Positions 1 to 6,692 of a DNA stretch of 6,874 bases are shown here, one piece after another. Origin of the DNA: an uncultured Methylophaga sp. Its GTDB lineage: Bacteria; Pseudomonadota; Gammaproteobacteria; Nitrosococcales; Methylophagaceae. Numbering within the stretch: the first letter of the stretch is position 1; the number at the start of each line of letters is the position of its first letter. The stretch covers positions 1 through 6,874 of the forward strand of contig CAMPHB010000067.1 of NCBI GenBank assembly GCA_946885755.1, in the 5' to 3' direction. The notes beneath the pieces are model-generated. The model saw only the letters and a list, made by a program, of their open reading frames with translations. It had not been told where the DNA came from and ran no database searches. A program made the translations under genes and the position numbers.

Positions 1-10
1 GAATCCAATA

Positions 11-19
11 TGGTATAAA
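11..19 (+). promoter_or_regulatory. Candidate extended -10 promoter for rpmB-rpmG
   Basis: The hexamer TATAAA at 14-19 is one mismatch from the sigma-70 -10 consensus and is preceded by TG one base upstream (11-12), which makes an extended -10 element. A G+C-rich stretch (tcgggc, 21-26) lies just downstream, as is common in discriminators of growth-rate-controlled ribosomal promoters. The -35 region would lie before the first base of the window, so it cannot be assessed. Transcription would start near 26, leaving a leader of about 70 nt before rpmB. The assignment rests on motif and position only. Confidence 0.4.
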
Positions 20-94
20 GTCGGGCTTTGTTGTTTCAGGCAGACGGCGTTTGCGGCGTTGTCTGGGTAAAAGTTTTTCAGGAGCAGGTTCCAA

Positions 95-331
95 ATGTCC
101 AGAGTATGTCAGGTAACGGGCAAGCGCCCAATGAGCGGCAACAACGTTTCGCACGCCCATAACAAAACAAAACGCCGGTTTCTTCCGAATCTTCACGCCC
201 ACCGTTTTTGGGTAGAATCTGAAAACCGTTGGATCAAACTGCGTGTCAGTAACCACGGTCTGCGCATCATCGACAAACGCGGTATTGATAGCGTGCTGTC
301 TGACCTGCGCGCTCGCGGCGAAAAATTCTAA
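95..331 (+). CDS. rpmB: 50S ribosomal protein L28
   Basis: This 78-residue protein is a full-length bacterial L28, a small basic component of the large ribosomal subunit. The N-terminus [12 protein letters not shown], the central [17 protein letters not shown] block (about 26-42) and the C-terminal LRARGEKF are hallmark L28 sequence and closely match my recollection of E. coli L28. There is a single cysteine (C5) and no paired CxxC motifs, so this is the zinc-independent form. The ATG at 95 is preceded by AGGAG at 80-84, a good ribosome binding site about 10 nt upstream. It is followed after 15 bp by rpmG on the same strand, the standard two-gene order, and both should share one transcript ending at the terminator at 526-550. 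Confidence 0.98.
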   Translation: MSRVCQVTGKRPMSGNNVSHAHNKTKRRFLPNLHAHRFWVESENRWIKLRVSNHGLRIIDKRGIDSVLSDLRARGEKF

Positions 332-346
332 GGGAGACTTAAAATC

Positions 347-502
347 ATGCGCGATAAAATCAAATTAGTCTCATCAGCCGGTACAGGTCATTTCTATACC
401 ACTGATAAAAACAAACGCACCATGCCGGAAAAGATGGAAATCAAAAAGTTTGATCCTGTCGTCCGTAAGCATGTGATGTATAAAGAAGCCAAAATCAAAT
501 AA
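347..502 (+). CDS. rpmG: 50S ribosomal protein L33
   Basis: This 51-residue protein is a complete L33, a small basic protein of the large ribosomal subunit near the tRNA exit site. It begins [19 protein letters not shown] and ends YKEAKIK, with the conserved [22 protein letters not shown] core between. It contains no cysteine at all, so it is the zinc-free (C-minus) type. The start is fixed: the stop codon of rpmB lies in the same frame just upstream and no other start codon occurs between them. AGGGAG at 331-336 supplies the ribosome binding site about 10 nt before the ATG. It is slightly shorter than E. coli L33 because it lacks a few N-terminal residues, which is common in other gammaproteobacteria. 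Confidence 0.97.
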   Translation: MRDKIKLVSSAGTGHFYTTDKNKRTMPEKMEIKKFDPVVRKHVMYKEAKIK

Positions 503-525
503 TGCTGATTTTGCTGCTCTAAAAG

Positions 526-550
526 AAACCCGCTTCAGCGGGTTTTTTTT
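526..550 (+). terminator. Rho-independent terminator after rpmG
   Basis: The arms AAACCCGC (526-533) and GCGGGTTT (538-545) form a perfect 8-bp stem closed by a TTCA tetraloop, and the stem runs into eight consecutive T residues (543-550). It begins 23 bp past the rpmG stop and should end the ribosomal-protein transcript. It thereby separates rpmB-rpmG from the ABC-transporter operon that starts at 621. Confidence 0.93.
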
Positions 551-552
551 AT

Positions 553-579
553 GCTGCTGTATCCGTTATCATCAGCAGC
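553..579 (+). promoter_or_regulatory. Inverted repeat with possible -10 box upstream of the ABC operon
   Basis: GCTGCTG (553-559) and CAGCAGC (573-579) form a perfect 7-bp inverted repeat with a 13-nt spacer, immediately after the rpmG terminator. The spacer contains TATCAT (567-572), one mismatch from a sigma-70 -10 box, but the matching -35 position holds only the terminator T-run. Because the preceding operon is terminated, a promoter for the genes from 621 onward should lie in 551-620, and this is the best candidate seen there. The repeat could be an operator, an mRNA hairpin or chance. Confidence 0.2.
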
Positions 580-620
580 CTTAAGGTTTTTACCCGAAAA
601 GCAATCATTACGGAAAAATC

Positions 621-1565
621 ATGGCCAGCCAAACCTTGTTGTCTGCTGAACAATTAACCCGTCGCTTCGGCCTGCACACAGCCGTGCAATCGGTGAGTTT
701 CAGTGTTCAGCAAGGTGAAGTACTGGGCTTTTTGGGGCCTAATGGCGCTGGTAAATCGACCACCATGAAAATGCTCACCGGTAATCTGGCGCCGGATAGC
801 GGCAGAATAATCATTAACGGCATTGATTTGCTGGACTCGCCCAAAGCCGCCAAACGCCATATCGGCTATTTACCGGAAAATCCGCCGCTTTACCGGGAAT
901 TAACAGTTCGCGAATTTCTGCTGTTCTGTGGCCGGCTACATGGTTTATCAGCACAATCGCTTCAATCTGCGGTGGATGAAGTACTGCATCGTTGCGGTCT
1001 CGAAACCATGCAACAACGTTTGATCGGTCAGTTATCCAAAGGCTATCAGCAGCGTTGTGGCATTGCGCAGGCGATTATTCATCAGCCGGAAGTCGTGATC
1101 CTTGATGAACCGACCTCGGGCTTGGATCCGATTCAGATCCAGCAGATCCGTCAGTTAATCCGTGATATTGCCCATCAGCACAGCGTTATTCTCTCAACCC
1201 ATATCCTGCCGGAAGTCGAAATGCTCTGCGATCGGGTGCAAATTATGCATCAGGGGCAACTGGTATTCAGCGACACATTAGAGGCTTTGCAATCACAACG
1301 CCAGCATGCCGCGCTCAGAGTCGCTTTCCGTTTGCCGCCATCGGTAACTACGCTGGCACAGTTACCCGGTATTACCCATGTCGAATCACTGGGAGCACAG
1401 CAGTTCCGGCTGCATTTCTTACCGGATCAGGATCCGACCGATGCCCTTATCAACGTTGCGGTTGTCGAGAACTGGCAGTTAACTCAACTGACGCCAGAAC
1501 AGGATTCACTAGAGCAGTTATTCACCCAGTTGGTCAGTCAGGAAACACAAGGAGCGGCCGCCTGA
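621..1565 (+). CDS. ABC transporter ATP-binding protein, GldA-like
   Basis: This 314-residue protein is a cytoplasmic ATPase that would power the permease encoded next. All ABC nucleotide-binding motifs are visible: Walker A GPNGAGKST (39-47), Walker B VVILDEPTSGLDP (158-170, catalytic E163) and the H-loop histidine in STH (H194). The signature is LSKGYQQR (138-145) rather than the classical LSGGQ, and the Q-loop position reads YLPENPPLY with Glu86. Both variants are usual in the GldA/NatA-like subgroup of ABC-2 transporters. About 90 residues after the ATPase core (from ~225) form a C-terminal accessory region, also usual in this group. The ATG at 621 has only a weak upstream GGA (612-614) as ribosome binding site. 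Its TGA overlaps the next ATG. The subfamily is clear from the motifs and the following genes; the substrate is unknown. Confidence 0.9.
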   Translation: MASQTLLSAEQLTRRFGLHTAVQSVSFSVQQGEVLGFLGPNGAGKSTTMKMLTGNLAPDSGRIIINGIDLLDSPKAAKRHIGYLPENPPLYRELTVREFLLFCGRLHGLSAQSLQSAVDEVLHRCGLETMQQRLIGQLSKGYQQRCGIAQAIIHQPEVVILDEPTSGLDPIQIQQIRQLIRDIAHQHSVILSTHILPEVEMLCDRVQIMHQGQLVFSDTLEALQSQRQHAALRVAFRLPPSVTTLAQLPGITHVESLGAQQFRLHFLPDQDPTDALINVAVVENWQLTQLTPEQDSLEQLFTQLVSQETQGAAA

Positions 1566-2314
1566 TGTGGCTAATTGCCAGACTGGAATGCTACCGGCTG
1601 TTTATGTCGCCGCTGGCCTGGGTGCTGATGGCCCTGGTGCAACTGCTGCTGGCCTATTTGTTTTTGACCCATATTGATTATTTTTCTCAGGTACAGGGGC
1701 AGATTGCTGCCATCCCCGGCGCGCCCGGGGTTACCGAAATGGTGGTCGCACCGCTGCTCAGTAATATGGCGATTGTTCTGCTACTGGTCACCCCATTTAT
1801 CACCATGCGCAGTTTCGCTGAAGAGCGCCGCAATGACAGCCTGCCGTTGCTGATGACGGCGCCTTTGTCGGTGACACAAATTGTCATCGGCAAATATCTG
1901 GGACTACTGGGCTTTTTTAGCGGGTTGTTGCTGATGCTGATGTTAATGCCGCTGTCGATGTTGCTGGGCAGTCCGATCGATCTGTATCAGCTGTCGGCCG
2001 GTTTTATTGGTCTGCTATTGTTACTGAGCAGCATGATGGCGATCGGCATTTTTATGTCATCACTGACTGCCCAACCGGTGATTGCCGCGGTCAGCAGTTT
2101 CTGTCTGCTGTTTTTGTTATGGATCATCGACTGGGCCGGCCAGAGTGATTCGGTCGGCTATAATGTATTCAGCTGGTTGTCATTAATCAGCCATTTTGAG
2201 CCGCTGCTGCGTGGTGAATTATTCAGTGCCGATATTGTTTATTACCTGCTGGTCACAACAGCCTTTTTGCTGATGACCATTCGCCGCCTCGATAGTCTGC
2301 GGGTGGCATCATGA
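1565..2314 (+). CDS. ABC-2 type permease, GldF-like
   Basis: This 249-residue, strongly hydrophobic protein is the membrane subunit of the ABC transporter. About six membrane segments can be picked out, near residues 17-35, 62-81, 110-135, 142-166, 170-190 and 222-240. The cytoplasmic loop MRSFAEERRNDSLPLLMTAPLS (starting near 81) matches the conserved coupling loop of the ABC-2/GldF/NosY permease families, where an acidic-basic stretch is followed by a leucine-rich segment and a proline. The start ATG overlaps the ATPase stop (TGATG at 1563-1567), and AAGGAG at 1549-1554 is a strong ribosome binding site. The gene ends by an ATGA overlap with the GldG-like gene. Such permeases may move a substrate or act as a mechanical module; the sequence does not say which. 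Confidence 0.88.
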   Translation: MWLIARLECYRLFMSPLAWVLMALVQLLLAYLFLTHIDYFSQVQGQIAAIPGAPGVTEMVVAPLLSNMAIVLLLVTPFITMRSFAEERRNDSLPLLMTAPLSVTQIVIGKYLGLLGFFSGLLLMLMLMPLSMLLGSPIDLYQLSAGFIGLLLLLSSMMAIGIFMSSLTAQPVIAAVSSFCLLFLLWIIDWAGQSDSVGYNVFSWLSLISHFEPLLRGELFSADIVYYLLVTTAFLLMTIRRLDSLRVAS

Positions 2315-3663
2315 GCATCTCAGCAAAATGGCAGCAACGGCTGCAACAATTGATTTTTTACGGCTTATTAATCGCTGTTATTATCGTTGCTGCCCGCTTA
2401 TCTTTGGCTACCAATACCGCGTTTGACTGGACCGCCAATCAGCGGCATAGCCTGTCAGAGCAAACCATCGACTTATTACAAAGCATTGACCAGCCGGTTC
2501 AAATCAAGGCTTTTGTCAGCCCCGGTAACGACTATGCAGCAGCAATACAACAATTGTTGGAGCGCTATCAGCGCTACACCAGTCAGTTACAGGTTGAGGT
2601 GATTGATCCGGCGCGGGCGCCGCAGCAAGTTAAAGAATTTAATATCCAGCAACAGGGCGAAATGCTGGTGTTGCGCGATAACCAGACCGAACGGGTGCAG
2701 GATTTATCAGAACAATCATTAACCAATGCCCTGCTGCGGGTCAGCCGAAGTGTCACGCCGAATGTGGTGTTTTTAACGGGTCATGGTGAACGTAGCCCGG
2801 ATAGTGAGGCCAACTTTGGCATCAGCCTGTGGGCACAGACGCTGCGTGAGCAAGGCTTTGAAGTCGAAACGGTAAACCTTGCCAGCACAGGCCAGCTGCC
2901 AGACAGTACCGACCTACTCGTTATTGCCAGTCCTGAACAAAGCTGGCTGCCCGGTGAAATCGCGCAACTACAGCAATTTATCGCGTCTGGCGGCAATCTG
3001 CTCTGGTTGAGTGAGCCTGATCGACATGAACCCTTAAGTGAACTTGCCAGCAGTCTGGATCTGCAATGGCTGCCAGGTACGGTAATTGATCCCAATGCCA
3101 GTCTGCTTGGTATCGATGATCCGAGTATTGCACTCATCAGTGATTTCGCCAACCATGCACTGACCCGCGATTTACCCAGCATTGTGCTGATGCCAGCGAC
3201 TGCGGCATTACTTAGCACTGACAGTGAATCAACCAACTGGCAAACCACCGAATTGCTGCGCACTCAAACTGAAACCTGGGCAGAACTGTCTGAAGTGACC
3301 AGCACTGAAATCAATTTCAATACCGATCTGGATATCGCCGGCCCCCTGACAGTGGCATTGGCTCTGGAACGTCAGCAGCCTGAAGCCGAAACCGCCCAAC
3401 GGGTGATTGTGATAGGAGATGGTGATTTCCTCAGTAATCAGTATCTCGGCAATGGTGCCAATCAGACGCTGGCGACCGGCATGATTAATTGGCTGACAGC
3501 ACAGGATGACAGGCTAAATATTGCGATTAAACCAACCGCCGATAACCAACTCGAACTCAGTTTCAGCGAAACCCTGTCAATTGCTATCGGCTTCTTGTTT
3601 GTGTTGCCGGCCATGTTATTGGGCAGTGGTTTGATGTTGTGGTGGTTCAGACGTCGCCGATGA
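2311..3663 (+). CDS. Gldg family membrane-anchored auxiliary protein (GldG-like)
   Basis: This 450-residue protein looks like the auxiliary component of Gld-type ABC transporters (ABC_transp_aux family). It has an N-terminal membrane anchor (about 13-32), a large soluble region (about 35-418) and a C-terminal membrane helix (about 422-446) ending in Arg-Arg-Arg-Arg. By the positive-inside rule this puts both ends in the cytoplasm and the bulk in the periplasm. Supporting family features are the early FDWTANQRHSLSEQT segment (38-52), FLTGHGERSP (154-163), a GGNLLWLSEP turn (227-236) and VIGDGDFLSN (367-376) near the end of the soluble domain. These resemble a glutamine-amidotransferase-like fold, but I see no catalytic triad I would trust. 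The start overlaps the permease stop as ATGA, and only a weak GGGTGG (2301-2306) precedes it. Its biochemical role is unknown even in well-studied relatives. Confidence 0.85.
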   Translation: MSISAKWQQRLQQLIFYGLLIAVIIVAARLSLATNTAFDWTANQRHSLSEQTIDLLQSIDQPVQIKAFVSPGNDYAAAIQQLLERYQRYTSQLQVEVIDPARAPQQVKEFNIQQQGEMLVLRDNQTERVQDLSEQSLTNALLRVSRSVTPNVVFLTGHGERSPDSEANFGISLWAQTLREQGFEVETVNLASTGQLPDSTDLLVIASPEQSWLPGEIAQLQQFIASGGNLLWLSEPDRHEPLSELASSLDLQWLPGTVIDPNASLLGIDDPSIALISDFANHALTRDLPSIVLMPATAALLSTDSESTNWQTTELLRTQTETWAELSEVTSTEINFNTDLDIAGPLTVALALERQQPEAETAQRVIVIGDGDFLSNQYLGNGANQTLATGMINWLTAQDDRLNIAIKPTADNQLELSFSETLSIAIGFLFVLPAMLLGSGLMLWWFRRRR

Positions 3664-4529
3664 AACGCAGCTACTTAACCAATCTGTTGTTACTGACCCT
3701 GATGATGGTGTTGCTGTGGCAACTGGATCATGTGCAAACACCACAAACCGTCACAACAATTGGTGACAGTCTTACCGCTTCAATGGTGCAAAAAATTACC
3801 GTTAATCGTGCCGAACAGAAAACCATTGAAATCGTCAGAGACAATAATGGCTGGCAACTTCAGCAACCTTTTGTCGCGGCCGCCAGCGAAAGCCGCATGA
3901 ATATGTTGCTCAGCCTGCTTGACAGTGTGCCGGTTGAACAGTTTGCTGCTGACGATTTGGACTTAGCTGAATTCGGCCTGGCAGAACCCTCATTAACACT
4001 AACCTTCAACGATAAGACGTTTGCTTTTGGTGATACCGAAAGCCTTAGTGGTCAGCGTTATCTGCGTAGCGGCGATAGCGTTTATCTGTTTGATGACAGT
4101 ATCAGCCCGCTGTTGCAGGCCAGCGCCACCGGCTTTATTGAGAATCGGCTGTTTGCCAATCGTGGTGATCTAAACGCCTTAACGGTTACCTATCGTGATG
4201 CACAAACGTTGCAGAATCAGGCTTTTTCTTTGCAGTTGCAGGATGGCCAGTGGCAAAGCACCGAATCCGGCTTCAGTACCGATCAGTTAACGGCGATCGC
4301 CAATGCCTGGCAGCAGGCTTACGCCATGCAGGTCAGCCCAAATACCGCACCGCCTGCTGATGATTTTCTGCCACTGCAATTTAATTTTGACAACGGGCAG
4401 TCCATTGCAGCCCATGCCCGTCTATCCGAGCAGGGACTCAGCGTGCTGGTACCTGAATGGCAGTTACAATATCAATTTCCGGCCAGTACTGCCGACAGCT
4501 TATTCCCTGCCGTTAACGAAACCGACTAA
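3660..4529 (+). CDS. DUF4340 domain-containing membrane-anchored protein
   Basis: This 289-residue protein has one N-terminal hydrophobic segment (about 7-20, after Lys-Arg), either an uncleaved anchor or a signal peptide, and a soluble periplasm-facing remainder. Typical DUF4340 sequence is seen: a GWQLQQP segment (64-70), FGLAEPSLTLTF (105-116), FAFGDT (121-126), and then SGQRYLRSGDSVYLF (130-144). DUF4340 genes commonly follow gldG-like genes, which supports a role as fourth component of this cassette, but no activity is known to me. I chose the ATG at 3660, which forms an ATGA overlap with the upstream stop, as at the preceding junction. An in-frame GTG at 3639 would add seven residues before the Lys-Arg and anchor and is less likely. 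Neither start has a clear ribosome binding site, so translation is probably coupled. Its TAA shares a base with the mutM start. Confidence 0.8.
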   Translation: MKRSYLTNLLLLTLMMVLLWQLDHVQTPQTVTTIGDSLTASMVQKITVNRAEQKTIEIVRDNNGWQLQQPFVAAASESRMNMLLSLLDSVPVEQFAADDLDLAEFGLAEPSLTLTFNDKTFAFGDTESLSGQRYLRSGDSVYLFDDSISPLLQASATGFIENRLFANRGDLNALTVTYRDAQTLQNQAFSLQLQDGQWQSTESGFSTDQLTAIANAWQQAYAMQVSPNTAPPADDFLPLQFNFDNGQSIAAHARLSEQGLSVLVPEWQLQYQFPASTADSLFPAVNETD

Positions 4530-5347
4530 TGCCTGAACTTCCCGAAGTTGAAACCACCCGCAGTGGTATTGCACCATTTGTTGAAAACCAGATCGTCAGT
4601 CAGGTGATTGTCCGTGACGGTCGGTTGCGCTGGCCGGTGACCGCCGGTTTAAACAATATTCTGGTGGGTAAAACCATCTCTGCTGTTAAACGCCGCGCCA
4701 AATATCTGCTGCTGCAAACTGACAGTGGCACACTGCTGATCCATTTGGGGATGTCCGGCCGTTTGCGGGTTTTAAATGAAGCCATAACGCCGGCAAAACA
4801 TGATCATGTCGATATCGCTTTTGCCAATGGTATGACACTGCGCTTTACTGATCCCCGGCGTTTTGGTGCGGTGTTATGGACAGAGCAGGATCCGGCCGCT
4901 CATCCCTTGATAAACCATCTGGGTCCCGAGCCATTGTCTGATGATTTCACTGGCCGGTATTTGTTTGATCGCAGCCGCAAACGTCAGGTCAGTATCAAAA
5001 CCTTTATTATGAATGCCGAAGTGGTGGTCGGCGTCGGTAATATTTACGCTAGCGAATCATGTTTTATGGCCGGTATTCACCCGCGAATCATCGCCGGCCG
5101 GCTGACCCGTAAACAGGCTGACAAACTGGCGGAATGCATCAAAATCGTTTTAGGTAAAGCGATTGCCGCTGGCGGTACAACGTTACGGGACTTTCGTGAC
5201 AGTGACGGTAAACCCGGCTATTTCGCGCAGGAATTACTGGTTTATGCCCGGCAAAATATGGGCTGCCGGCAATGCGGTCATCCGATTGAACTGATTCGCC
5301 AGGCTAACCGGGCGACCTATTTTTGCCCGATCTGCCAGAAACGCTGA
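4529..5347 (+). CDS. mutM: Formamidopyrimidine/8-oxoguanine-DNA glycosylase
   Basis: This 272-residue protein is a full-length Fpg/MutM, the bifunctional base-excision enzyme that removes 8-oxoguanine and formamidopyrimidines and cleaves the abasic site. It begins MPELPEVETT, giving the catalytic N-terminal proline (P2) and the following Glu3 after Met removal. K58 corresponds to the conserved Lys57 of the mature E. coli enzyme. M75, R110 and F112 (in DPRRFG) are the residues that fill the gap left by the flipped base. VVVGVGNIYASE (165-176) is the helix-two-turn-helix motif. The C-terminal zinc finger is intact: C246, C249, C266 and C269, with R261 in its loop. Nothing is truncated. The ATG overlaps the DUF4340 stop (TAATG) and lacks a recognisable ribosome binding site, so translation is probably coupled to the upstream gene. 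Confidence 0.97.
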   Translation: MPELPEVETTRSGIAPFVENQIVSQVIVRDGRLRWPVTAGLNNILVGKTISAVKRRAKYLLLQTDSGTLLIHLGMSGRLRVLNEAITPAKHDHVDIAFANGMTLRFTDPRRFGAVLWTEQDPAAHPLINHLGPEPLSDDFTGRYLFDRSRKRQVSIKTFIMNAEVVVGVGNIYASESCFMAGIHPRIIAGRLTRKQADKLAECIKIVLGKAIAAGGTTLRDFRDSDGKPGYFAQELLVYARQNMGCRQCGHPIELIRQANRATYFCPICQKR

Positions 5348-5629
5348 TTACTGTTTTGCAAAGAATTCAGCTAATTCGCGGATCTCTGCTTCGCTATAAC
5401 CGGTCGCATGATGGTGCATCACTGTACTGTCAGCTTCACCGGCTTTAAACGCCAGCATCCGCTCAACAAAATAGTCGGCTTCAAGGCCGGCAATACTCGG
5501 CATTTGTTCACTCTGACTATGGCCATTGGTGCCATGACAAGCTGCACAACTGGCGGCCATCAGCCGCATATCCGGCTCAGCCACTGCTAACAGCGGCAAT
5601 AAAAACATCACAACAGCAATATATTTCAT
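5348..5629 (-). CDS. Small periplasmic class I c-type cytochrome, FccA/SoxE-like
   Basis: This 93-residue protein is a secreted monoheme cytochrome c. It has a signal peptide (MKYIAVVMFLLPLLAVA, likely cleaved after A17), a heme-attachment site C28-A-A-C31-H32, and a probable axial methionine at M71 in a STVMHHHATGYSEAEI segment. The mature part of about 76 residues is one cytochrome domain, and its end (FFAKQ) is the usual C-terminal helix. The spacing and the M-x-x-x-A-x-G-Y sequence around the distal Met resemble the cytochrome subunit of flavocytochrome c sulfide dehydrogenase and related c553-type proteins. No flavoprotein partner is present here, so function as a general electron carrier is equally possible. 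The frame stays open upstream to an ATG at 5737, but that start would bury the signal peptide and run into rluD. The ATG at 5629 is preceded by GAGGG (complement of 5637-5641), a well-placed ribosome binding site. Confidence 0.85.
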   Translation of the reverse strand: MKYIAVVMFLLPLLAVAEPDMRLMAASCAACHGTNGHSQSEQMPSIAGLEADYFVERMLAFKAGEADSTVMHHHATGYSEAEIRELAEFFAKQ

Positions 5630-5673
5630 CTCAAGTCCCTCGCGCTTTTTCGCGGTGCGGCAACCGGCTGCGC

Positions 5674-5679
5674 TATAAT
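5674..5679 (+). promoter_or_regulatory. Perfect -10 box upstream of rluD
   Basis: TATAAT at 5674-5679 matches the sigma-70 -10 consensus exactly. It lies in the 79-bp gap between the divergent cytochrome and rluD genes and would give a transcript start near 5686, about 23 nt before the rluD ATG. No good -35 hexamer is visible 16-18 bp upstream (around 5650-5656 the sequence is G+C-rich), so an activator may be needed or the promoter may be moderate. The same segment read on the minus strand (CATTATAG) could serve as a weak -10 for the cytochrome gene, making the two promoters overlap. That second reading is speculative. Confidence 0.5.
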
Positions 5680-5708
5680 GGCCGCCTTTTTTCCGGTAAA
5701 GCATCTTC

Positions 5709-6674
5709 ATGGCTGAGATTATCAAATTAGACGGCACAATTCCCGAAGAATCTGACGGGCTGCGTCTGGATCAAGCGCTGGCGCAGCTGTTTCCGGATTT
5801 TTCGCGCGGCCAACTCAGCAAATGGATCAAAGCCGGCGATGTTTTACTTAACGATGATGTCCCCAAACCGCGCGATAAAGTCCGTGAAGGTGACAACGTT
5901 ATTATCAATGCCGAATTACAGGTACAGGACGAACAATGGCAGGCCGAAAAAATCGAGCTGGATATTGTTTATGAAGATGAGCATGTGCTGATCCTTAACA
6001 AACCAGCCGGTATGGTGGTACATCCCGGCGCCGGTAATCATCAGGGCACACTGGTTAATGCTTTACTGTCACATGCACCGGGCCTGGTGCATATTCCCCG
6101 TGCCGGTATTGTGCATCGTCTCGATAAAAATACCACTGGCCTGCTGATGGTTGCTAAAACGCTGCAAGCCCATAACTCGTTGATTAGCCAGCTACAGGAA
6201 CGCAGCGTCTTGCGTGAATATCAGGCGATTGTCACTGGTGTGCTGACTGCCGGCGGCACCGTGGATGAGCCGATTGGCCGGCATCATATTGATCGTAAAC
6301 GCATGACGGTAACGGACAGCGGCAAACCATCGGTGACCCATTACCGCGTCGAACAACGCTTCCGGGCGCATACCCATATCCGCTGCAAACTGGAAACCGG
6401 TCGTACCCATCAAATCCGTGTGCATATGGCGTTTATCCGCCATCCGCTTGTGGGTGATCCGGTTTACGGCGGTCGTTTTAAAATGCCCAAAGGCATGACC
6501 GAAACCGCCCGTGAGCAGCTACAAAGTTTCCGGCGTCAGGCGTTGCATGCCGGCTTATTGGGTTTTGAACATCCAGAGTCCGGCGAAATCGGTAGCTGGC
6601 AAGTGCCGATCCCCGATGATATGCAACATTTGCTGGCTATCCTGCAGCAGGATGCAGAAAATAATGACGACTAA
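5709..6674 (+). CDS. rluD: 23S rRNA pseudouridine(1911/1915/1917) synthase
   Basis: This 321-residue protein is a full-length RluD, which converts three uridines in helix 69 of 23S rRNA to pseudouridine, a modification important for late large-subunit assembly and termination. An N-terminal S4 RNA-binding domain (about 18-65) precedes the RluA-family catalytic domain. The catalytic aspartate is D139 within GIVHRLDKNTTGL (133-145), the same position as in E. coli RluD. Other conserved blocks are LNKPAGMVVHPGAGN (96-110), the LETGRTHQIRVHMA motif (228-241) and HPLVGDPVYGG (245-255). The HRLDKNTTGL form and the VVHPGAGN block favour RluD over RluC or RluA. The ATG at 5709 has no strong ribosome binding site (GGTAAAG at 5695-5701 is the nearest purine-rich stretch), but the start position fits the family. 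Confidence 0.95.
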   Translation: MAEIIKLDGTIPEESDGLRLDQALAQLFPDFSRGQLSKWIKAGDVLLNDDVPKPRDKVREGDNVIINAELQVQDEQWQAEKIELDIVYEDEHVLILNKPAGMVVHPGAGNHQGTLVNALLSHAPGLVHIPRAGIVHRLDKNTTGLLMVAKTLQAHNSLISQLQERSVLREYQAIVTGVLTAGGTVDEPIGRHHIDRKRMTVTDSGKPSVTHYRVEQRFRAHTHIRCKLETGRTHQIRVHMAFIRHPLVGDPVYGGRFKMPKGMTETAREQLQSFRRQALHAGLLGFEHPESGEIGSWQVPIPDDMQHLLAILQQDAENNDD

Positions 6675-6692
6675 ACACTAAAGGAGCCGCAC

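Noticed and set aside
1554..1561. NotI-type octamer GCGGCCGC, also at 3876-3883, considered as a cloning scar
   Set aside because: Both copies sit in frame inside coding sequence with normal neighbours and no vector sequence, so they look natural.
2781..3263. 160-codon open frame on the minus strand
   Set aside because: It lies wholly inside the GldG-like gene, is rich in Ser, Leu and Arg, shows no recognisable domain and has no upstream ribosome binding site that I can see. The plus-strand frame has clear family motifs.
3639..3659. GTG start for the DUF4340 gene
   Set aside because: It would overlap the upstream gene by 25 nt and has no better ribosome binding site. The ATG at 3660 makes the same ATGA overlap seen at the previous junction and begins right at the Lys-Arg and membrane anchor.
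5093..5102. 10-bp palindrome GCCGGCCGGC
   Set aside because: It lies within the mutM coding region and encodes ordinary residues; short GC palindromes are expected in sequence this rich in CCGG.
5343..5371. Short complementary arms GCTGA and TCAGC across the mutM/cytochrome junction, considered as a bidirectional terminator
   Set aside because: The stem is only 5 bp with a 19-nt loop, and there is no T-run on either side.
5630..5737. N-terminal extension of the cytochrome gene to an ATG at 5737
   Set aside because: It would place 36 charged residues before the signal peptide and overlap the rluD start on the other strand. The internal ATG at 5629 has a good ribosome binding site.
6192..6443. 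83-codon open frame on the minus strand inside rluD
   Set aside because: It overlaps the conserved catalytic-domain coding region of rluD and its translation has no recognisable features.
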